Below are positions 9,060-17,493 of a stretch of 64,000 bases of DNA, in pieces. Both the position numbers and the translations under genes were made by a program. Source of the DNA: Streptomyces achromogenes (GTDB lineage: Bacteria; Actinomycetota; Actinomycetes; Streptomycetales; Streptomycetaceae); NCBI RefSeq assembly GCF_030816715.1, contig NZ_JAUSYH010000001.1, forward strand, positions 9,106,507 through 9,170,506. Direction: 5' to 3'. The notes under the pieces are model-generated. The model was not told the DNA's origin and did not search any database. It was given only the letters and a program-made list of their open reading frames with translations. Positions within the stretch are counted from its first letter, which is position 1. Each line of letters starts with the position of its first letter.

Positions 9060-10490
9060 GTGCGTATCCAGATAATCGACATCACCGGCGAACGCGGAGT
9101 CGAGGCCGTCTGCTTCGCCGACACCCGCGGCTCCCAGGTCGAGATCGTCCAGAACATCGGCCGCGCACTCCGGCTCAACAAGGACGGCTCCACCAAGGTC
9201 GCCAGGATCATCGTGCCGGTGTTCCTGGAGCCCGGCGAGGACCCGCAGGACATGGTCGCCTCCGCCTCGTTCCGCCCCCTTGTAGCGGTCCTCCAAGGAC
9301 TCCGCAGTCATGATGAACGACTCGTCGAGCAGCTCGCCTCCCGCGCCCTCACCAGCGGCAAGCGCAAGGTCCACATCCGGCGCGACGAGGACGGGCAGAT
9401 CGTCGGGGTTGGCGGCGAGGGTGACGGCGAGGACCAGGAGGACGACACGCGGGCCGCTGCCGAAGCGGCGCTGCTGCACTTCTCCAGCCCACGCGACGCC
9501 GCGACCATCGCCGCGTTCCTCCGTACCCGGGTCTACCGGCCCGAGTCCCTGGTGTGGCTGGAGGGCTACCAAGCTCTGCTGCGCTGGCGGAAGGAGAACG
9601 AGATCACCGGCCTCTACGCCGTGCCCTACGACGTCAGGGTCGAAGTCGGAGTCACGAAGGACTTCCCGCTGGGGCGCTGGGTCCACCAGCAGAGGAAGGC
9701 GCTGCGGGCAGGCGAACTGGAGGAACGGCGCAAGACCCTGCTGGACGCACCCGAGGCCGGGATGGTGTGGGAGCCGGGAGAGGAGGCGTGGGAGAACAAG
9801 CTCGCCGCGCTCCGCTCCTACCGGCGGGCCACCGGGCACCTCGCCCCGCGTCAGGACGCAGTGTGGGGCGAGGGCGAGGCAATGGTGCCCCTAGGCCAGC
9901 ACATCGCCAACCTCCGACGGAAGGGCGGCCTGGGCAAGGACCCGGAGCGGGCAGCACAGCGCGCGAAGCAGCTGGCCGCGATCGCCCCGGATTGGGACTG
10001 CCCGTGGCCGCTGGACTGGCAGTGGCATTACCGCGTCCTCGCCGACCTGGTCAACGCCGACGGCATCCTGCCCGAGATCCAGCCCGGCGTGCTGATGGAC
10101 GGCGACGACATCGGCAAGTGGCTCCAGCGGCAGAAGAATCCGGGCACCTGGGCGCAGCTGTCGGAAGAGCAGCAGGAACGACTGTCCCAGCTGGGCGTGA
10201 CGCCCGCCAAGCGGCCCGCTCCGGCCCCAGAAGCCAAGAGCGCCAGGAAGGCGGAGGGGAAGGCGTCAGCAGCCTTCCAGCGGGGCGTTGCGGCCCTTGC
10301 GCGGTACATCGCCCGCGAAGGCCATCACCGCGTCCCTAGGAGCTATACAGAGGAGATCGTGGTGGAGGGCGAGGTCGCGCCGGTAGCGGTCCGGCTGGGG
10401 GTGTTTATGAGCAACATCAAGTCCAGGCGGGACAAGCTCACCGCGGAGCAGGGCGCCGCACTGCGGAAGCTGGGCCTGGAGTGGGCGTAA
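9060..10490 (+). pseudogene. Helicase-associated-domain helicase, 5'-truncated
   Basis: 476 residues remain in frame. It begins in the helicase C-terminal domain (CFADTRGSQVEIVQNIGRAL, motif V/VI with the arginine finger in GRALRL) and has no Walker A, DEAH or SAT motif. After a Glu/Asp-rich linker come three to four helicase-associated (HA) repeats, seen as FPLGRWVHQQRKALRAGEL, MVPLGQHIANLRRKGGLGK and VAVRLGVFMSNIKSRRDKLT. It resembles the minus-strand gene at 60458-62530 in order and spacing. GTG 9060 is merely the first possible start. Expression would give the DNA-binding tail without the motor. The break point lies about 100 bases from IS6 copy A. Confidence 0.8.
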
Positions 10491-10614
10491 CGGTGCCGAC
10501 GGTGGGGGCAGGACCGGAGGTGGGCGTGCTGTTGGCCCAGGAGGCAATGGGGTTGTGTGTTGGATCCGTTCCGCCGGCAACTTCTGGCGGGGGACACGCC
10601 GTGTGCCCGGCTGG

Positions 10615-11373
10615 TTACCGTTCGGCTTGCAGCCCCGGGAACAGGGTGCGCGTGCGGTGGGGGTCGGGAGCAATGAAGACCCCGTCGGCCGTGACGAGGT
10701 TCGCGTCAGGGTCTGTCTGGGTGGTGATCGACCCGCTCACGAAGATCTTGCGGCCGTCCGTGCCGGTGACGCGGGCGAGAATCCGCAGAGGTGTTTTTAG
10801 TGGGACCGGGCGGTGGTAGCGCATCTGAAGGGAGACGGTCAGGCCGGGCGTTCCCGCTGCTGCGCAGGCACGGCCCATGAGTTCGTCCAGGAGCATGGCG
10901 CTCATGCCGCCGTGGCCGTAGCCGGGCGGCCCTTCGTGGGCGATGCCGAGCGTGCAGTGACCCACTAGGCCGTCGACGGTGGGTGTTACCTGTACGGGCG
11001 GGGCCAGCGGGCTTCCGGCCCCGGTCACTGGGCTGTAGATACGTGTCCCTGTGGGGAACTCGTCCACCTCGGGGATCTCCGCCCGCGACCGCTGTCGGCC
11101 CGTCAGCTGGCTGGTGATGGCGCGGACGCCGTCCGCCACACGGTGGAGGGTGCCCGGGGAGGCGGCGGTGCGGACGGTGGCTTCCACCAGGGCGCGCAGT
11201 TCGTGGCCGAGGTGGGTGATCGCCGCCTTCTGGTCTTCCAGTTCCTCTTCTTCGGCTGTCGCTCGCGTGGGGTCGGTGGCAGTGTCAGTGGGCGGCGGGT
11301 CGGTGAGGGAAGTGTGCATCGGTTTTCTCGGTGGAGTGGGCTGGTGGGGTGCGGGCCAGGTGGGGTCAGTCAT
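10615..11373 (-). CDS. PaaI-like hotdog thioesterase
   Basis: 252 residues. The N-terminal 50 residues are Pro/Thr-rich; a Glu-rich helix (EEEELEDQKAAI) follows. The hotdog fold occupies about 130-235 with the active-site block GPPGYGHGGMSAMLLDELMG near residue 150, typical of PaaI/4HBT acyl-CoA thioesterases. Its ATG overlaps the stop of the alcohol dehydrogenase gene (ATGACTGA), so it is the third gene of a tautomerase-dehydrogenase-thioesterase operon. ATG 11319 is an alternative start that would drop the low-complexity leader. The acyl substrate is unknown. Confidence 0.85.
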   Translation of the reverse strand: MTDPTWPAPHQPTPPRKPMHTSLTDPPPTDTATDPTRATAEEEELEDQKAAITHLGHELRALVEATVRTAASPGTLHRVADGVRAITSQLTGRQRSRAEIPEVDEFPTGTRIYSPVTGAGSPLAPPVQVTPTVDGLVGHCTLGIAHEGPPGYGHGGMSAMLLDELMGRACAAAGTPGLTVSLQMRYHRPVPLKTPLRILARVTGTDGRKIFVSGSITTQTDPDANLVTADGVFIAPDPHRTRTLFPGLQAER

Positions 11374-12376
11374 CGGTCCGGACGAAGACCGGCTTCAGGT
11401 GCTTCTCCGGCAGCGCGGTCGGAAGGTCCTCCCAGTCGATGACGTGGGAGACGACTTTCTCGGGGGCGACCTTGCCGGAGGCGGCGAGTTCGAGGGCGTC
11501 GGGGATGTGGGCGCGTACGTTGTCGCGGGCGATGCGCAGGGTGACGCCGGTGAGGTACATGTCGAGCAGGGGCAGTTCACCGGGACGGAAATGGTTGCCC
11601 GCCGACTCACAAATCCCCTCCGGAGTCAGGGATTTGACGGCCAGGGCGAGCTGGTCGACGCGTCCGGTGGCCTCGACGGCGATGTCGTAGCCCTGGGAAA
11701 TCGGATCCAGGGTCTCGGCGGTCGCGGCCCCGAACGCGCGTGCCAGGGTGCGGTGTTCGGGGTCGGGGTCGACGTAGAGCACGTCGGAGGCGCCGAGGGC
11801 GCGGGCGATGTCGCACACGTATAGGCCGATGCTGCCGCGGGCGACGACCAGGACGCGTGCTCCGGGGCGGGCCTTGAGGTGCGGGGCGACCAGTCGCCAG
11901 GCCAGGGACCAGTTGTCGCTGGCCGAGGCCATGGCGACCGGGTCGAGGCCGGCCGGTAGCGGGACGAGCATGGCGTCGGCGTAGGGCACGCGGACCAGGT
12001 CGGAGAAGAGCCCGCCCCAAGTGCCGCCGATCGGTGCGCCGTACATCGCCATGTAGGGGACGGCGGTGCAGTGCGCGGTCAGCCCGGCCCGGCATCGCTC
12101 GCAGGTGCCGCAGTTGATGGACCAGGGGACGACGACCAGGTCGCCGGGTGCGACGGTGGTCACGGCGTCGCCGGTCTCGACGACTCGGGCGACGCATTCG
12201 TGGCCGAGGGCGAACGGTGGGTCGATGAAGCCGTGACCGGCCAGGATGGAGGAGTCGACGTCGCAGGAGGTGGCGGCCACCGGGGCGACGATCGCCTGTA
12301 CATCGGACTGGAGTGGAGGGTCGGGTGCCTCGTGCCATTCGACGGTGCGCCGGGCGATGTAGGTCAGTTCACGCAT
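11366..12376 (-). CDS. Zinc-dependent alcohol dehydrogenase (MDR family)
   Basis: 336 residues. Catalytic zinc ligands are C38 (ATSCDVD) and H59/E60 (LGHECV). The structural zinc is held by the four cysteines C89, C92, C95 and C103 (CGTCERCRAGLTAHC). The NAD(P)-binding fold contains ARVLVVARGSIGLYVCDIA, where the usual GxGxxG is altered to ARGSIG, then DVLYVDPDPEH with an Asp that favours NAD. The start ATG 12376 overlaps the stop of the tautomerase gene. Place in the operon between a tautomerase and a thioesterase suggests oxidation of a small alcohol or aldehyde intermediate (inference). It is likely controlled by the divergent TetR through the palindromes at 12850-12900. Confidence 0.9.
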   Translation of the reverse strand: MRELTYIARRTVEWHEAPDPPLQSDVQAIVAPVAATSCDVDSSILAGHGFIDPPFALGHECVARVVETGDAVTTVAPGDLVVVPWSINCGTCERCRAGLTAHCTAVPYMAMYGAPIGGTWGGLFSDLVRVPYADAMLVPLPAGLDPVAMASASDNWSLAWRLVAPHLKARPGARVLVVARGSIGLYVCDIARALGASDVLYVDPDPEHRTLARAFGAATAETLDPISQGYDIAVEATGRVDQLALAVKSLTPEGICESAGNHFRPGELPLLDMYLTGVTLRIARDNVRAHIPDALELAASGKVAPEKVVSHVIDWEDLPTALPEKHLKPVFVRTDD

Positions 12377-12800
12377 CGGTGCTCTGTCCCTTCGCCAGTG
12401 CCACCAGGTCGGCGTAGCGGATGACGGAGCCGCCCGCACCCCAGGAGCCGTCGGGCTGCTCGTGCACAAGCACCCACACCCGCGGGGCGTCGTCCCGGCC
12501 GAGGCCGGCTGCGGCCAGGACGGTCTTCGTCGCCTCCTCGACCAGGCCCGCCTTGCGGCGCTCGGACAGGGCTCCCTGTGGGACGGTGACCTCCACCAAA
12601 AAGCGCGGCGCGTCGTCCTCGGCGGTGGTCTGGGCGCCTTCCGGCAGTTCGGTGAGGTAGCTCCACGCCTGGGCGCGGAAGAACGCCGTGTCGGGTGCGC
12701 CCTCCCAGCGCAGCAGCACCGCCGCGAGGTCACGCTGGATGCTCTGGCGGCCTTGTGCGGTCAGGGCGGCGGCCGGGGCGGTGAGCCGGATCATCGGCAT
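12369..12800 (-). CDS. Tautomerase-superfamily protein
   Basis: 143 residues; first gene of a three-gene operon. It contains the 4-oxalocrotonate tautomerase-like pattern: EVTVPQGALSERRKAGLVEE, then ATKTVLAAAG and the end segment VWVLVHEQPDGSWGAGGS, which is the second-half motif of tautomerase family members that carry a GSWG turn. The catalytic proline would be the one in VTVPQG. A shorter relative is at 13563-14039, in the same regulated cluster. The start ATG is 50 bases downstream of a TATRAC palindrome in the divergent promoter. Confidence 0.7.
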   Translation of the reverse strand: MPMIRLTAPAAALTAQGRQSIQRDLAAVLLRWEGAPDTAFFRAQAWSYLTELPEGAQTTAEDDAPRFLVEVTVPQGALSERRKAGLVEEATKTVLAAAGLGRDDAPRVWVLVHEQPDGSWGAGGSVIRYADLVALAKGQSTDA

Positions 12801-12849
12801 GGCATACCTCGCTTTGTTTCGTTCGTCTTCTTGTCGTTCGACACAGGTC

Positions 12850-12900
12850 TATGACGGTCGTTATAAGTGCCGGTCACGCTAGACTATGACGGCTGTTATA
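12850..12900. promoter_or_regulatory. Two TetR-type operators in the divergent promoter
   Basis: TATGACGGTCGTTATA (12850-12865) and TATGACGGCTGTTATA (12885-12900) are near-perfect palindromes (TATGAC...GTTATA) with starts 35 bp apart. They lie between the tautomerase operon (minus) and the TetR gene (plus), 23 bp before the TetR ATG. The same element occurs twice at 14050-14102. This is the expected picture of an autoregulated TetR operator. Confidence 0.8.
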
Positions 12901-12922
12901 TCCAGTGGGGTCAGAAGGGATC

Positions 12923-13513
12923 ATGTACGTGACCAAGCCCAGCCCGGCGGCGCGCGAGCGGATCGTGGCCGGCGCGGCCGACATGATCAGCCGGCGCGGC
13001 CTGAACGCGACGAGCATCCGCGACACGGCCAAGCACGCCAGGGCGCCGCTCGGCTCGACGTACCACTACTTCCCCGACGGCAAACAGCAGTTGGCCACCG
13101 AGGCCGTCCGCTACACGGGTGAGTGGGTCGCGCGCCGTCTGCGCAAAGAGCTGGAGGCGGGACCGGTCGCCGGGCTGCGGGCGTTCCTCGGCCTGTGGCG
13201 CAAGATCGTCGTCGACAGTGACTTCCGGGCGGGCTGCCCGGTTCTCGCCGTCTCCATCGAGGAGCCGCCCACGGACGAGACGCCGGCCGCCCTGGTAGCC
13301 GCAGCCGACGTCTTCGACGCCTGGGAGAGCCTGCTGGCCGACTCGCTGCGCGAGCACGGCGCCGAGCGTGAGCAGGCGGCCCAGCTCGCCACCCTCGTCG
13401 TCGCGGCCGTCGAGGGGACCGTGGCCATGTGCCGCGCCAAGCGCAGCACTCAGCCCCTGGACCGCACCGCGGAGCAGTTGCAGGCTCTCGTCCTCGCCGC
13501 GATCAAGTGCTGA
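12923..13513 (+). CDS. TetR/AcrR-family transcriptional regulator
   Basis: 196 residues from ATG 12923; an in-frame GTG is at 12905. The helix-turn-helix is ARERIVAGAADMISRRGLNA then TSIRDTAKHARAPLGSTYHY and FPDGKQQLA, a YhgD/LmrA-like N-terminus. The C-terminal ligand-binding region has GCPVLAVSIEEPP, which matches the TetR_C33-type domain (family knowledge). It is divergent from the tautomerase operon and flanked by its likely operators. It probably represses that operon, itself and the second tautomerase gene. The inducer may be an electrophilic substrate of the cluster (inference). Confidence 0.9.
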   Translation: MYVTKPSPAARERIVAGAADMISRRGLNATSIRDTAKHARAPLGSTYHYFPDGKQQLATEAVRYTGEWVARRLRKELEAGPVAGLRAFLGLWRKIVVDSDFRAGCPVLAVSIEEPPTDETPAALVAAADVFDAWESLLADSLREHGAEREQAAQLATLVVAAVEGTVAMCRAKRSTQPLDRTAEQLQALVLAAIKC

Positions 13514-13562
13514 CCGGGCAGGGGCAGGGCTCCGTGCATGCCTGGAACCGCCGCTGTCGACT

Positions 13563-14039
13563 TCAGGCGCCCAGCGCGGCACGGACGGCTTTGGCCCTCT
13601 CCTCCGTGAACACACCGCTCTCAAGGAGCGGGAGGACGGACAGCACGCCCCCGGACGAGCCCCAGCTGCCCTCGTCGATCACGCGGAAGTTGACCCACCA
13701 CGTCGGTGACGGCTCCTCCAGTCCGCAGGACTCCGCCAGCGCGGCCAGGACGCGCTCGATGACCTGGCCTCGTACGTCCGGCTGCCAGGCGGCGTCCATG
13801 ACCGCGATGTCGATCACCATCACGTCGAGTTCCTGGCCGGCGTCCGAAAGCAGCCGTCCGCCGATGGCCATCATGTCCAGCTCGCGCTCGATGAAGTGCA
13901 CCTGGAACCCGACGCGGGCGGCCGGAGCGGGCTGTCCCACCTCGGGCACCAGCACCGCGTCCGTCAGCGTCTCGGCCAGCTCACGGCGCTGCTCAAGGCC
14001 GAGGCGTCCCTTGGGGGCGTTCACGGTAATGATCGTCAC
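13563..14039 (-). CDS. Tautomerase-family protein
   Basis: 158 residues, starting MTIITVNAPKGRLGLEQRRE, where Pro9 in VNAPKG takes the place of the catalytic-type proline. The C-terminal block PTWWVNFRVIDEGSWGSSGG parallels the GSWG turn of the tautomerase at 12369-12800. AGGAGG lies about 10 bases before the ATG. Two palindromic operators (14050-14102) sit directly upstream, so it belongs to the same TetR regulon. Convergent with the TetR gene across 49 bases. Confidence 0.75.
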   Translation of the reverse strand: MTIITVNAPKGRLGLEQRRELAETLTDAVLVPEVGQPAPAARVGFQVHFIERELDMMAIGGRLLSDAGQELDVMVIDIAVMDAAWQPDVRGQVIERVLAALAESCGLEEPSPTWWVNFRVIDEGSWGSSGGVLSVLPLLESGVFTEERAKAVRAALGA

Positions 14040-14049
14040 GACAACCTCC

Positions 14050-14102
14050 TATGACAGACGTTATAGAGTCCGAGGTTACACCCGTCTATAACGACTGTCA
14101 TA
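14050..14102. promoter_or_regulatory. Two further copies of the TATRAC palindrome
   Basis: TATGACAGACGTTATA (14050-14065) and TATAACGACTGTCATA (14087-14102), the second in inverted sense, starts 37 bp apart. They share the half-sites TATGAC/GTTATA with 12850-12900. They lie in the promoter of the minus-strand tautomerase gene and just past the stop of the SDR gene. Confidence 0.8.
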
Positions 14103-14117
14103 CTCGGGTGTGGACAC

Positions 14118-14744
14118 TCAGTCCGAGATCACGGCGGCGCGGTTGATCCACTCGCTGCCGTGTGCTGCCTGGTGCATGAAGGCGGCGACGTCCGCGCGGC
14201 TGATCGTCGGGTTGCCCTTCATCGGCAGCCGGTCGTCCGCCCTGTAGGCACCCATGGCGGGGCCGTGGGTCAGCCTGGTGGGGTAGACCACGGTCCAGTC
14301 CAGCCCGCTGGAGCGGATGCTCTCGTCCGCTATCTCCTTGTCGGCGTAGATCGACCGCAGCAGCGTGCTGTAGATCAGCTTCTGTGTGGTGCTCGAGCAG
14401 TGGAAGGTGTCGCCGACACCGAACGAGGACAGCCACACCAGGCGGGAGACACCCGCTTCCCCGGCGGCGCCGATCACTGCCGCCGAGGCGCGCGTGAAGA
14501 GGCCGTCGGCGCGAACCGAATTTCCCCTGCCGAGCGCGGAGACGATCGCGTCGTGCCCGGCCGCCGCTGCGGCGAGGTCGCGGTGTGAGATGGCGTCGCC
14601 GGTGACCGGCGTGACCCGCTCGGCCAGGTCACCCAGGGCCGCCGGGTTGCGGACGAAGGCCGTGACCGAGTCACCGGATCGCACCGCCAGGTCGATGACA
14701 TGACGACCGGTGGGACCGGTCGCGCCGAGGATCAGCAGCTTCAT
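14118..14744 (-). CDS. NAD(P)-binding atypical SDR (NmrA/SDR5-like)
   Basis: 208 residues. The N-terminus KLLILGATGPTGRHVIDLA is the GxxGxxG nucleotide-binding loop, followed by VTAFVRNPAAL (Arg after the second strand favours NADP). Further conserved segments are DAIVSALG, VSRLVWLSSFGVGDT and SGLDWTVVYPTRLT. Proteins of this type are flavin reductases or regulatory sensors as often as enzymes. It is 26 bases downstream of the aldo/keto reductase gene on the same strand, so the two probably form an operon. Confidence 0.85.
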   Translation of the reverse strand: MKLLILGATGPTGRHVIDLAVRSGDSVTAFVRNPAALGDLAERVTPVTGDAISHRDLAAAAAGHDAIVSALGRGNSVRADGLFTRASAAVIGAAGEAGVSRLVWLSSFGVGDTFHCSSTTQKLIYSTLLRSIYADKEIADESIRSSGLDWTVVYPTRLTHGPAMGAYRADDRLPMKGNPTISRADVAAFMHQAAHGSEWINRAAVISD

Positions 14745-14770
14745 GGCAGGGGCTTCTTTCGTGGGCGATG

Positions 14771-15613
14771 TCAGGACAGGTCGGCGAGGTCGTCGTCGGT
14801 AAGGGTGATCGCGGCGGCGGCCATGTTGTCCTCCAGGTGCGGGAGGGATCCCGTGCCCGGGATGGCCAGGGCCACCGGGGAGGTGGCCAGCAGCCGGGCG
14901 AGGCCGATCTGGGGGACGGTGGCGCCGTGCCGGGCCGCCACCTTCGCAAGACGCTCGTCGTCGAGTTCCCGACCGCCGCCCACCGGGAAGAAGGGCACGA
15001 AAGCGATGCCGGACTCCTGGCAGGCGGCCAGGACGTCCGCGTCACCAGACTGGGCGGCGTGGTTCTGTACGGCGGCGACAGGTGCGATGGCGCGGGCCTC
15101 CGCGAGATGCGCGGTGTCGACGTTGCTGAGGCCGAGGTGCCGGATCAGGCCCTCCTCGCGCAGCGCGGCGAGCGCCTCGAAGCGTTCGGCGAGCGACTCG
15201 CCGCGCGGGGGTGTCATCGCCCCGATTCGCAGGTAGACGAGATCGAACCGGTCCACGCCCAGGCCGGTGAGGTTGGCTTCGACAAGGCCGCGCATGTCGG
15301 CCGGGGTGCCCTGGTGGAGGCCGTCGGGACGGATGATCGGGCCCACCTTGGTCGCGATGACCAGGTTGGACGGGTAGGGGTACAGCGCCTCGCGAATCAG
15401 GCTGTTCGCACGCACCGCACCGTCGTGGCTGACGTAGAAGTCGGCGGTGTCGATGTGGTCGACCCCGAGTTCGACGGCGCGCCGCAGCACGGCACGGCCG
15501 GCCTCCGGGTCGCGGGCGGGGCCGCCCATACCGTCCTTGGACGGCAGGCGCATGGCGCCGAATCCGAGCCGGTTGACGTCCAGGTCGCCGCCGAGGCGGA
15601 ATCTGTTGCTCAT
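14771..15613 (-). CDS. Aldo/keto reductase
   Basis: 280 residues. The AKR barrel is seen in NRLGFGAMRLP, HIDTADFYVSHDGAVRANSL (Asp and Tyr of the tetrad), LVIATKVGP (Lys), IRHLGLSNV and the cofactor loop VALAIPGTGSLPHLEDNM. At the position of the tetrad histidine (normally LHxP/W) it reads DLVYLRIGAM, so the His is replaced; many actinomycete homologues share this change (from memory). It precedes the SDR gene in an operon and is divergent from the LuxR-type regulator gene, 73 bp away, which may control it. Confidence 0.9.
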   Translation of the reverse strand: MSNRFRLGGDLDVNRLGFGAMRLPSKDGMGGPARDPEAGRAVLRRAVELGVDHIDTADFYVSHDGAVRANSLIREALYPYPSNLVIATKVGPIIRPDGLHQGTPADMRGLVEANLTGLGVDRFDLVYLRIGAMTPPRGESLAERFEALAALREEGLIRHLGLSNVDTAHLAEARAIAPVAAVQNHAAQSGDADVLAACQESGIAFVPFFPVGGGRELDDERLAKVAARHGATVPQIGLARLLATSPVALAIPGTGSLPHLEDNMAAAAITLTDDDLADLS

Positions 15614-15686
15614 GGGCTTGAGCCTGTACGGCCCGGCACCAGCCGACGAGAGCGTGGCATGTTGCTGCCACCCGCACAATGAACGC

Positions 15687-16352
15687 ATGCCACAGGTCAT
15701 GATGCTTCGCGGTGATGTTGAGCTCTGGACGCGGCTCAAGCCCTTGACGGAGTCCGACGACACGGAATGGGTCAACGTCGCCCGCGACCTCGACACCTGG
15801 CCCGGCGCGCGCGAGGCCGCCCGCCTGACGATGCGCCGCAACGGGGCAGTTCCGGCCCGCAAGCTGTACAGCCCCGCCGTACTCGCCGACGAGCGCGACC
15901 GGGAAGCCCTGCGCGAGATGGCAGCACACGGCATGCAGATCCGGATCACCGCCGCCCCCTTGTCCCGGGGAACCTTCTTCATCGACCGGAGAACCATGAT
16001 CCTCACCAGCCCCATCACACCCGCACCGGCCGCCCACGGACACCGCACCTACACCATGAGCGCCACACCGGCCCTGGTCGACGGGGCCTACGCACTGTTC
16101 CAAGCCGCCTGGGAGAGCGCCACCGACCTCGCGGCCTTCCTCAGCGCGCAACGGCCCCGGATCGACGCCCAAGCCGCAAGGGTTCTGCGCGCCCTGACCT
16201 CCGGCGCCACCGACGAGACAGCCGCACGGGAACTCGGCATGTCGCTGCGCACCTACCGCCGCCGGGTCGCCGAACTGCTCGTCACCCTCAACGCGGACTC
16301 CCGTTTCCAGGCCGGAGTACGCGCGGGCGAGTTGGGCCTGATCCGCGGGTGA
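15687..16352 (+). CDS. LuxR-type helix-turn-helix regulator
   Basis: 221 residues from ATG 15687. The central part (VPARKLYSPAVLADERDREA, LREMAAHGMQIRITAAPLS, FFIDRRTMILTS) matches the sugar-binding-like/phospholipase-like regulatory domain of actinomycete TrmB/LuxR regulators. The HTH is ARVLRALTSGATDETAAREL then GMSLRTYRRRVAELLVTL, and the tail SRFQAGVRAGELGLI is typical. It lacks the N-terminal winged helix of longer relatives. It is divergent from the aldo/keto reductase operon. Confidence 0.8.
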   Translation: MPQVMMLRGDVELWTRLKPLTESDDTEWVNVARDLDTWPGAREAARLTMRRNGAVPARKLYSPAVLADERDREALREMAAHGMQIRITAAPLSRGTFFIDRRTMILTSPITPAPAAHGHRTYTMSATPALVDGAYALFQAAWESATDLAAFLSAQRPRIDAQAARVLRALTSGATDETAARELGMSLRTYRRRVAELLVTLNADSRFQAGVRAGELGLIRG

Positions 16353-16410
16353 TCGCCGCCATCAACCGACACGCTCAGCCACAGCCGCGGGCAGCCGCAG
16401 CCGACCACCA

Positions 16411-16680
16411 TTGCAGAACATCGGCCGCGCACTCACGTTGAACCGCGACAGCTCAACGAAGGTCGCACGGATCATCGTGCCGGTGTTCCCGGAGCCCGGC
16501 GAGGGCCCACCGACATGGTCGCCTCAGCCAGCTTCCGCCCTCTTGTAGCAGCCCTCCAAGGTCCCCGCAGTCATGACGAACAACTCGTCGAGCAGCTCAC
16601 CTCCCGTGCCCTCAGCAGCGGGAAGCGCAAGGTGCACGTCCGGCGCGATGAGGACCGGCAGAACGTCGGGCCGGCGGCGA
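16411..16680 (+). pseudogene. Helicase fragment (third HA-helicase remnant)
   Basis: The segment reads LQNIGRALTLNRDSSTKVAR, IIVPVFPEPGEGP, then in a shifted frame MVASASFRPLVAALQGPRSH and RALSSGKRKVHVRRDEDRQN. It is collinear with 9140-9400 of the truncated helicase, both in protein and in DNA, but has a frameshift near 16505 and no HA repeats. It is a broken duplicate or a remnant of a related gene. Confidence 0.7.
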
Positions 16681-16889
16681 GAACGGCGAGGAACAGGAAC
16701 ACGACGACACCGACGCCGCTGCCGCTGCCGCTGCCGAGTCGGCCCTGCTCCACTTCTCCACCCCGCGCGACGCCTCGACCAGCGCCGCTTTGCGAGGAAG
16801 GACGCACTGTGAGACCGACCGAAACTGAAGACAGACCGACGCGCAGATCGCGGAGAGGGTTTCGTCCTCACGGCGGCGGCAACGGACCG

Positions 16890-17003
16890 GGCGGCAAGTG
16901 GTGCCCGGACGACGTCTGCGGAGTCGTCGAGGCCGTCGGCACCAAAGTCACCCCATTCATTCCGGCGGCTGACGAGGTCTTCGGCATGCTGTCACAGGCC
17001 TGA
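16890..17003 (+). pseudogene. Short MDR-oxidoreductase fragment
   Basis: The frame ending at 17003 contains DDVCGVVEAVGTKVTPFIPA then ADEVFGMLSQ. This matches the conserved N-terminal block of zinc-free MDR quinone oxidoreductases; the gene at 48771 has DVSGVVEAVGVGVTLFKPGD, then EVFGML. Only about 35 residues remain. No other part of the gene is visible. Confidence 0.45.
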
Positions 17004-17202
17004 AGAGACCGGTCCAGGCACCCCACACCACACCGGCACATACCAGCACTCAACGAACCTGAACAGCACGCAAGCAAACTGACCACGCTGACCAACGCTC
17101 ACTCCACCTGACAAAGCGACAGCTCAGCACACTAGCCAGAACCTCCGCTCCTCCATCACCGAACCAGAACGGGACTGCTGCATGATCGGGTGACAGCGGG
17201 GT

Positions 17203-17493
17203 CTATGCAGCCAGAGCTGCGGGTGGGGTCATGATGGTCTCGTACTCGACGGGGGTCAATCGGGCCAGGCGTTTCTGGCGTCGGCGCCGGTGGTAGGTGC
17301 GCTCGATCCAGGTCACGATCGCGATCCGCAGCTCCTGGCGGGTGGCCCAGGTACGGCGGTCGAGGACGTTCTTCTGCAGCAGCGCGAAGAAGCTCTCCAT
17401 CGCGGCGTTGTCACCCGCCGCACCGACCCGGCCCATCGAGCCGGTCATTTTGTGACGGGCGAGAGCGGAGACGAACTTCCGGGACCGGAACTG
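17203..17493 (-). pseudogene. IS3 OrfB, C-terminal half (separated by IS30)
   Basis: Reads QFRSRKFVSALARHKMTGSM, then GRVGAAGDNAAMESFFALLQ with the final DDE glutamate, WATRQELRIAIVTWIERTYH and RLARLTPVEYETIM. It continues the OrfB whose N-terminal half ends with HSDRGSQ at 18990. Joining the two across the IS30 restores the consensus DRGSQFRS. Confidence 0.9.
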
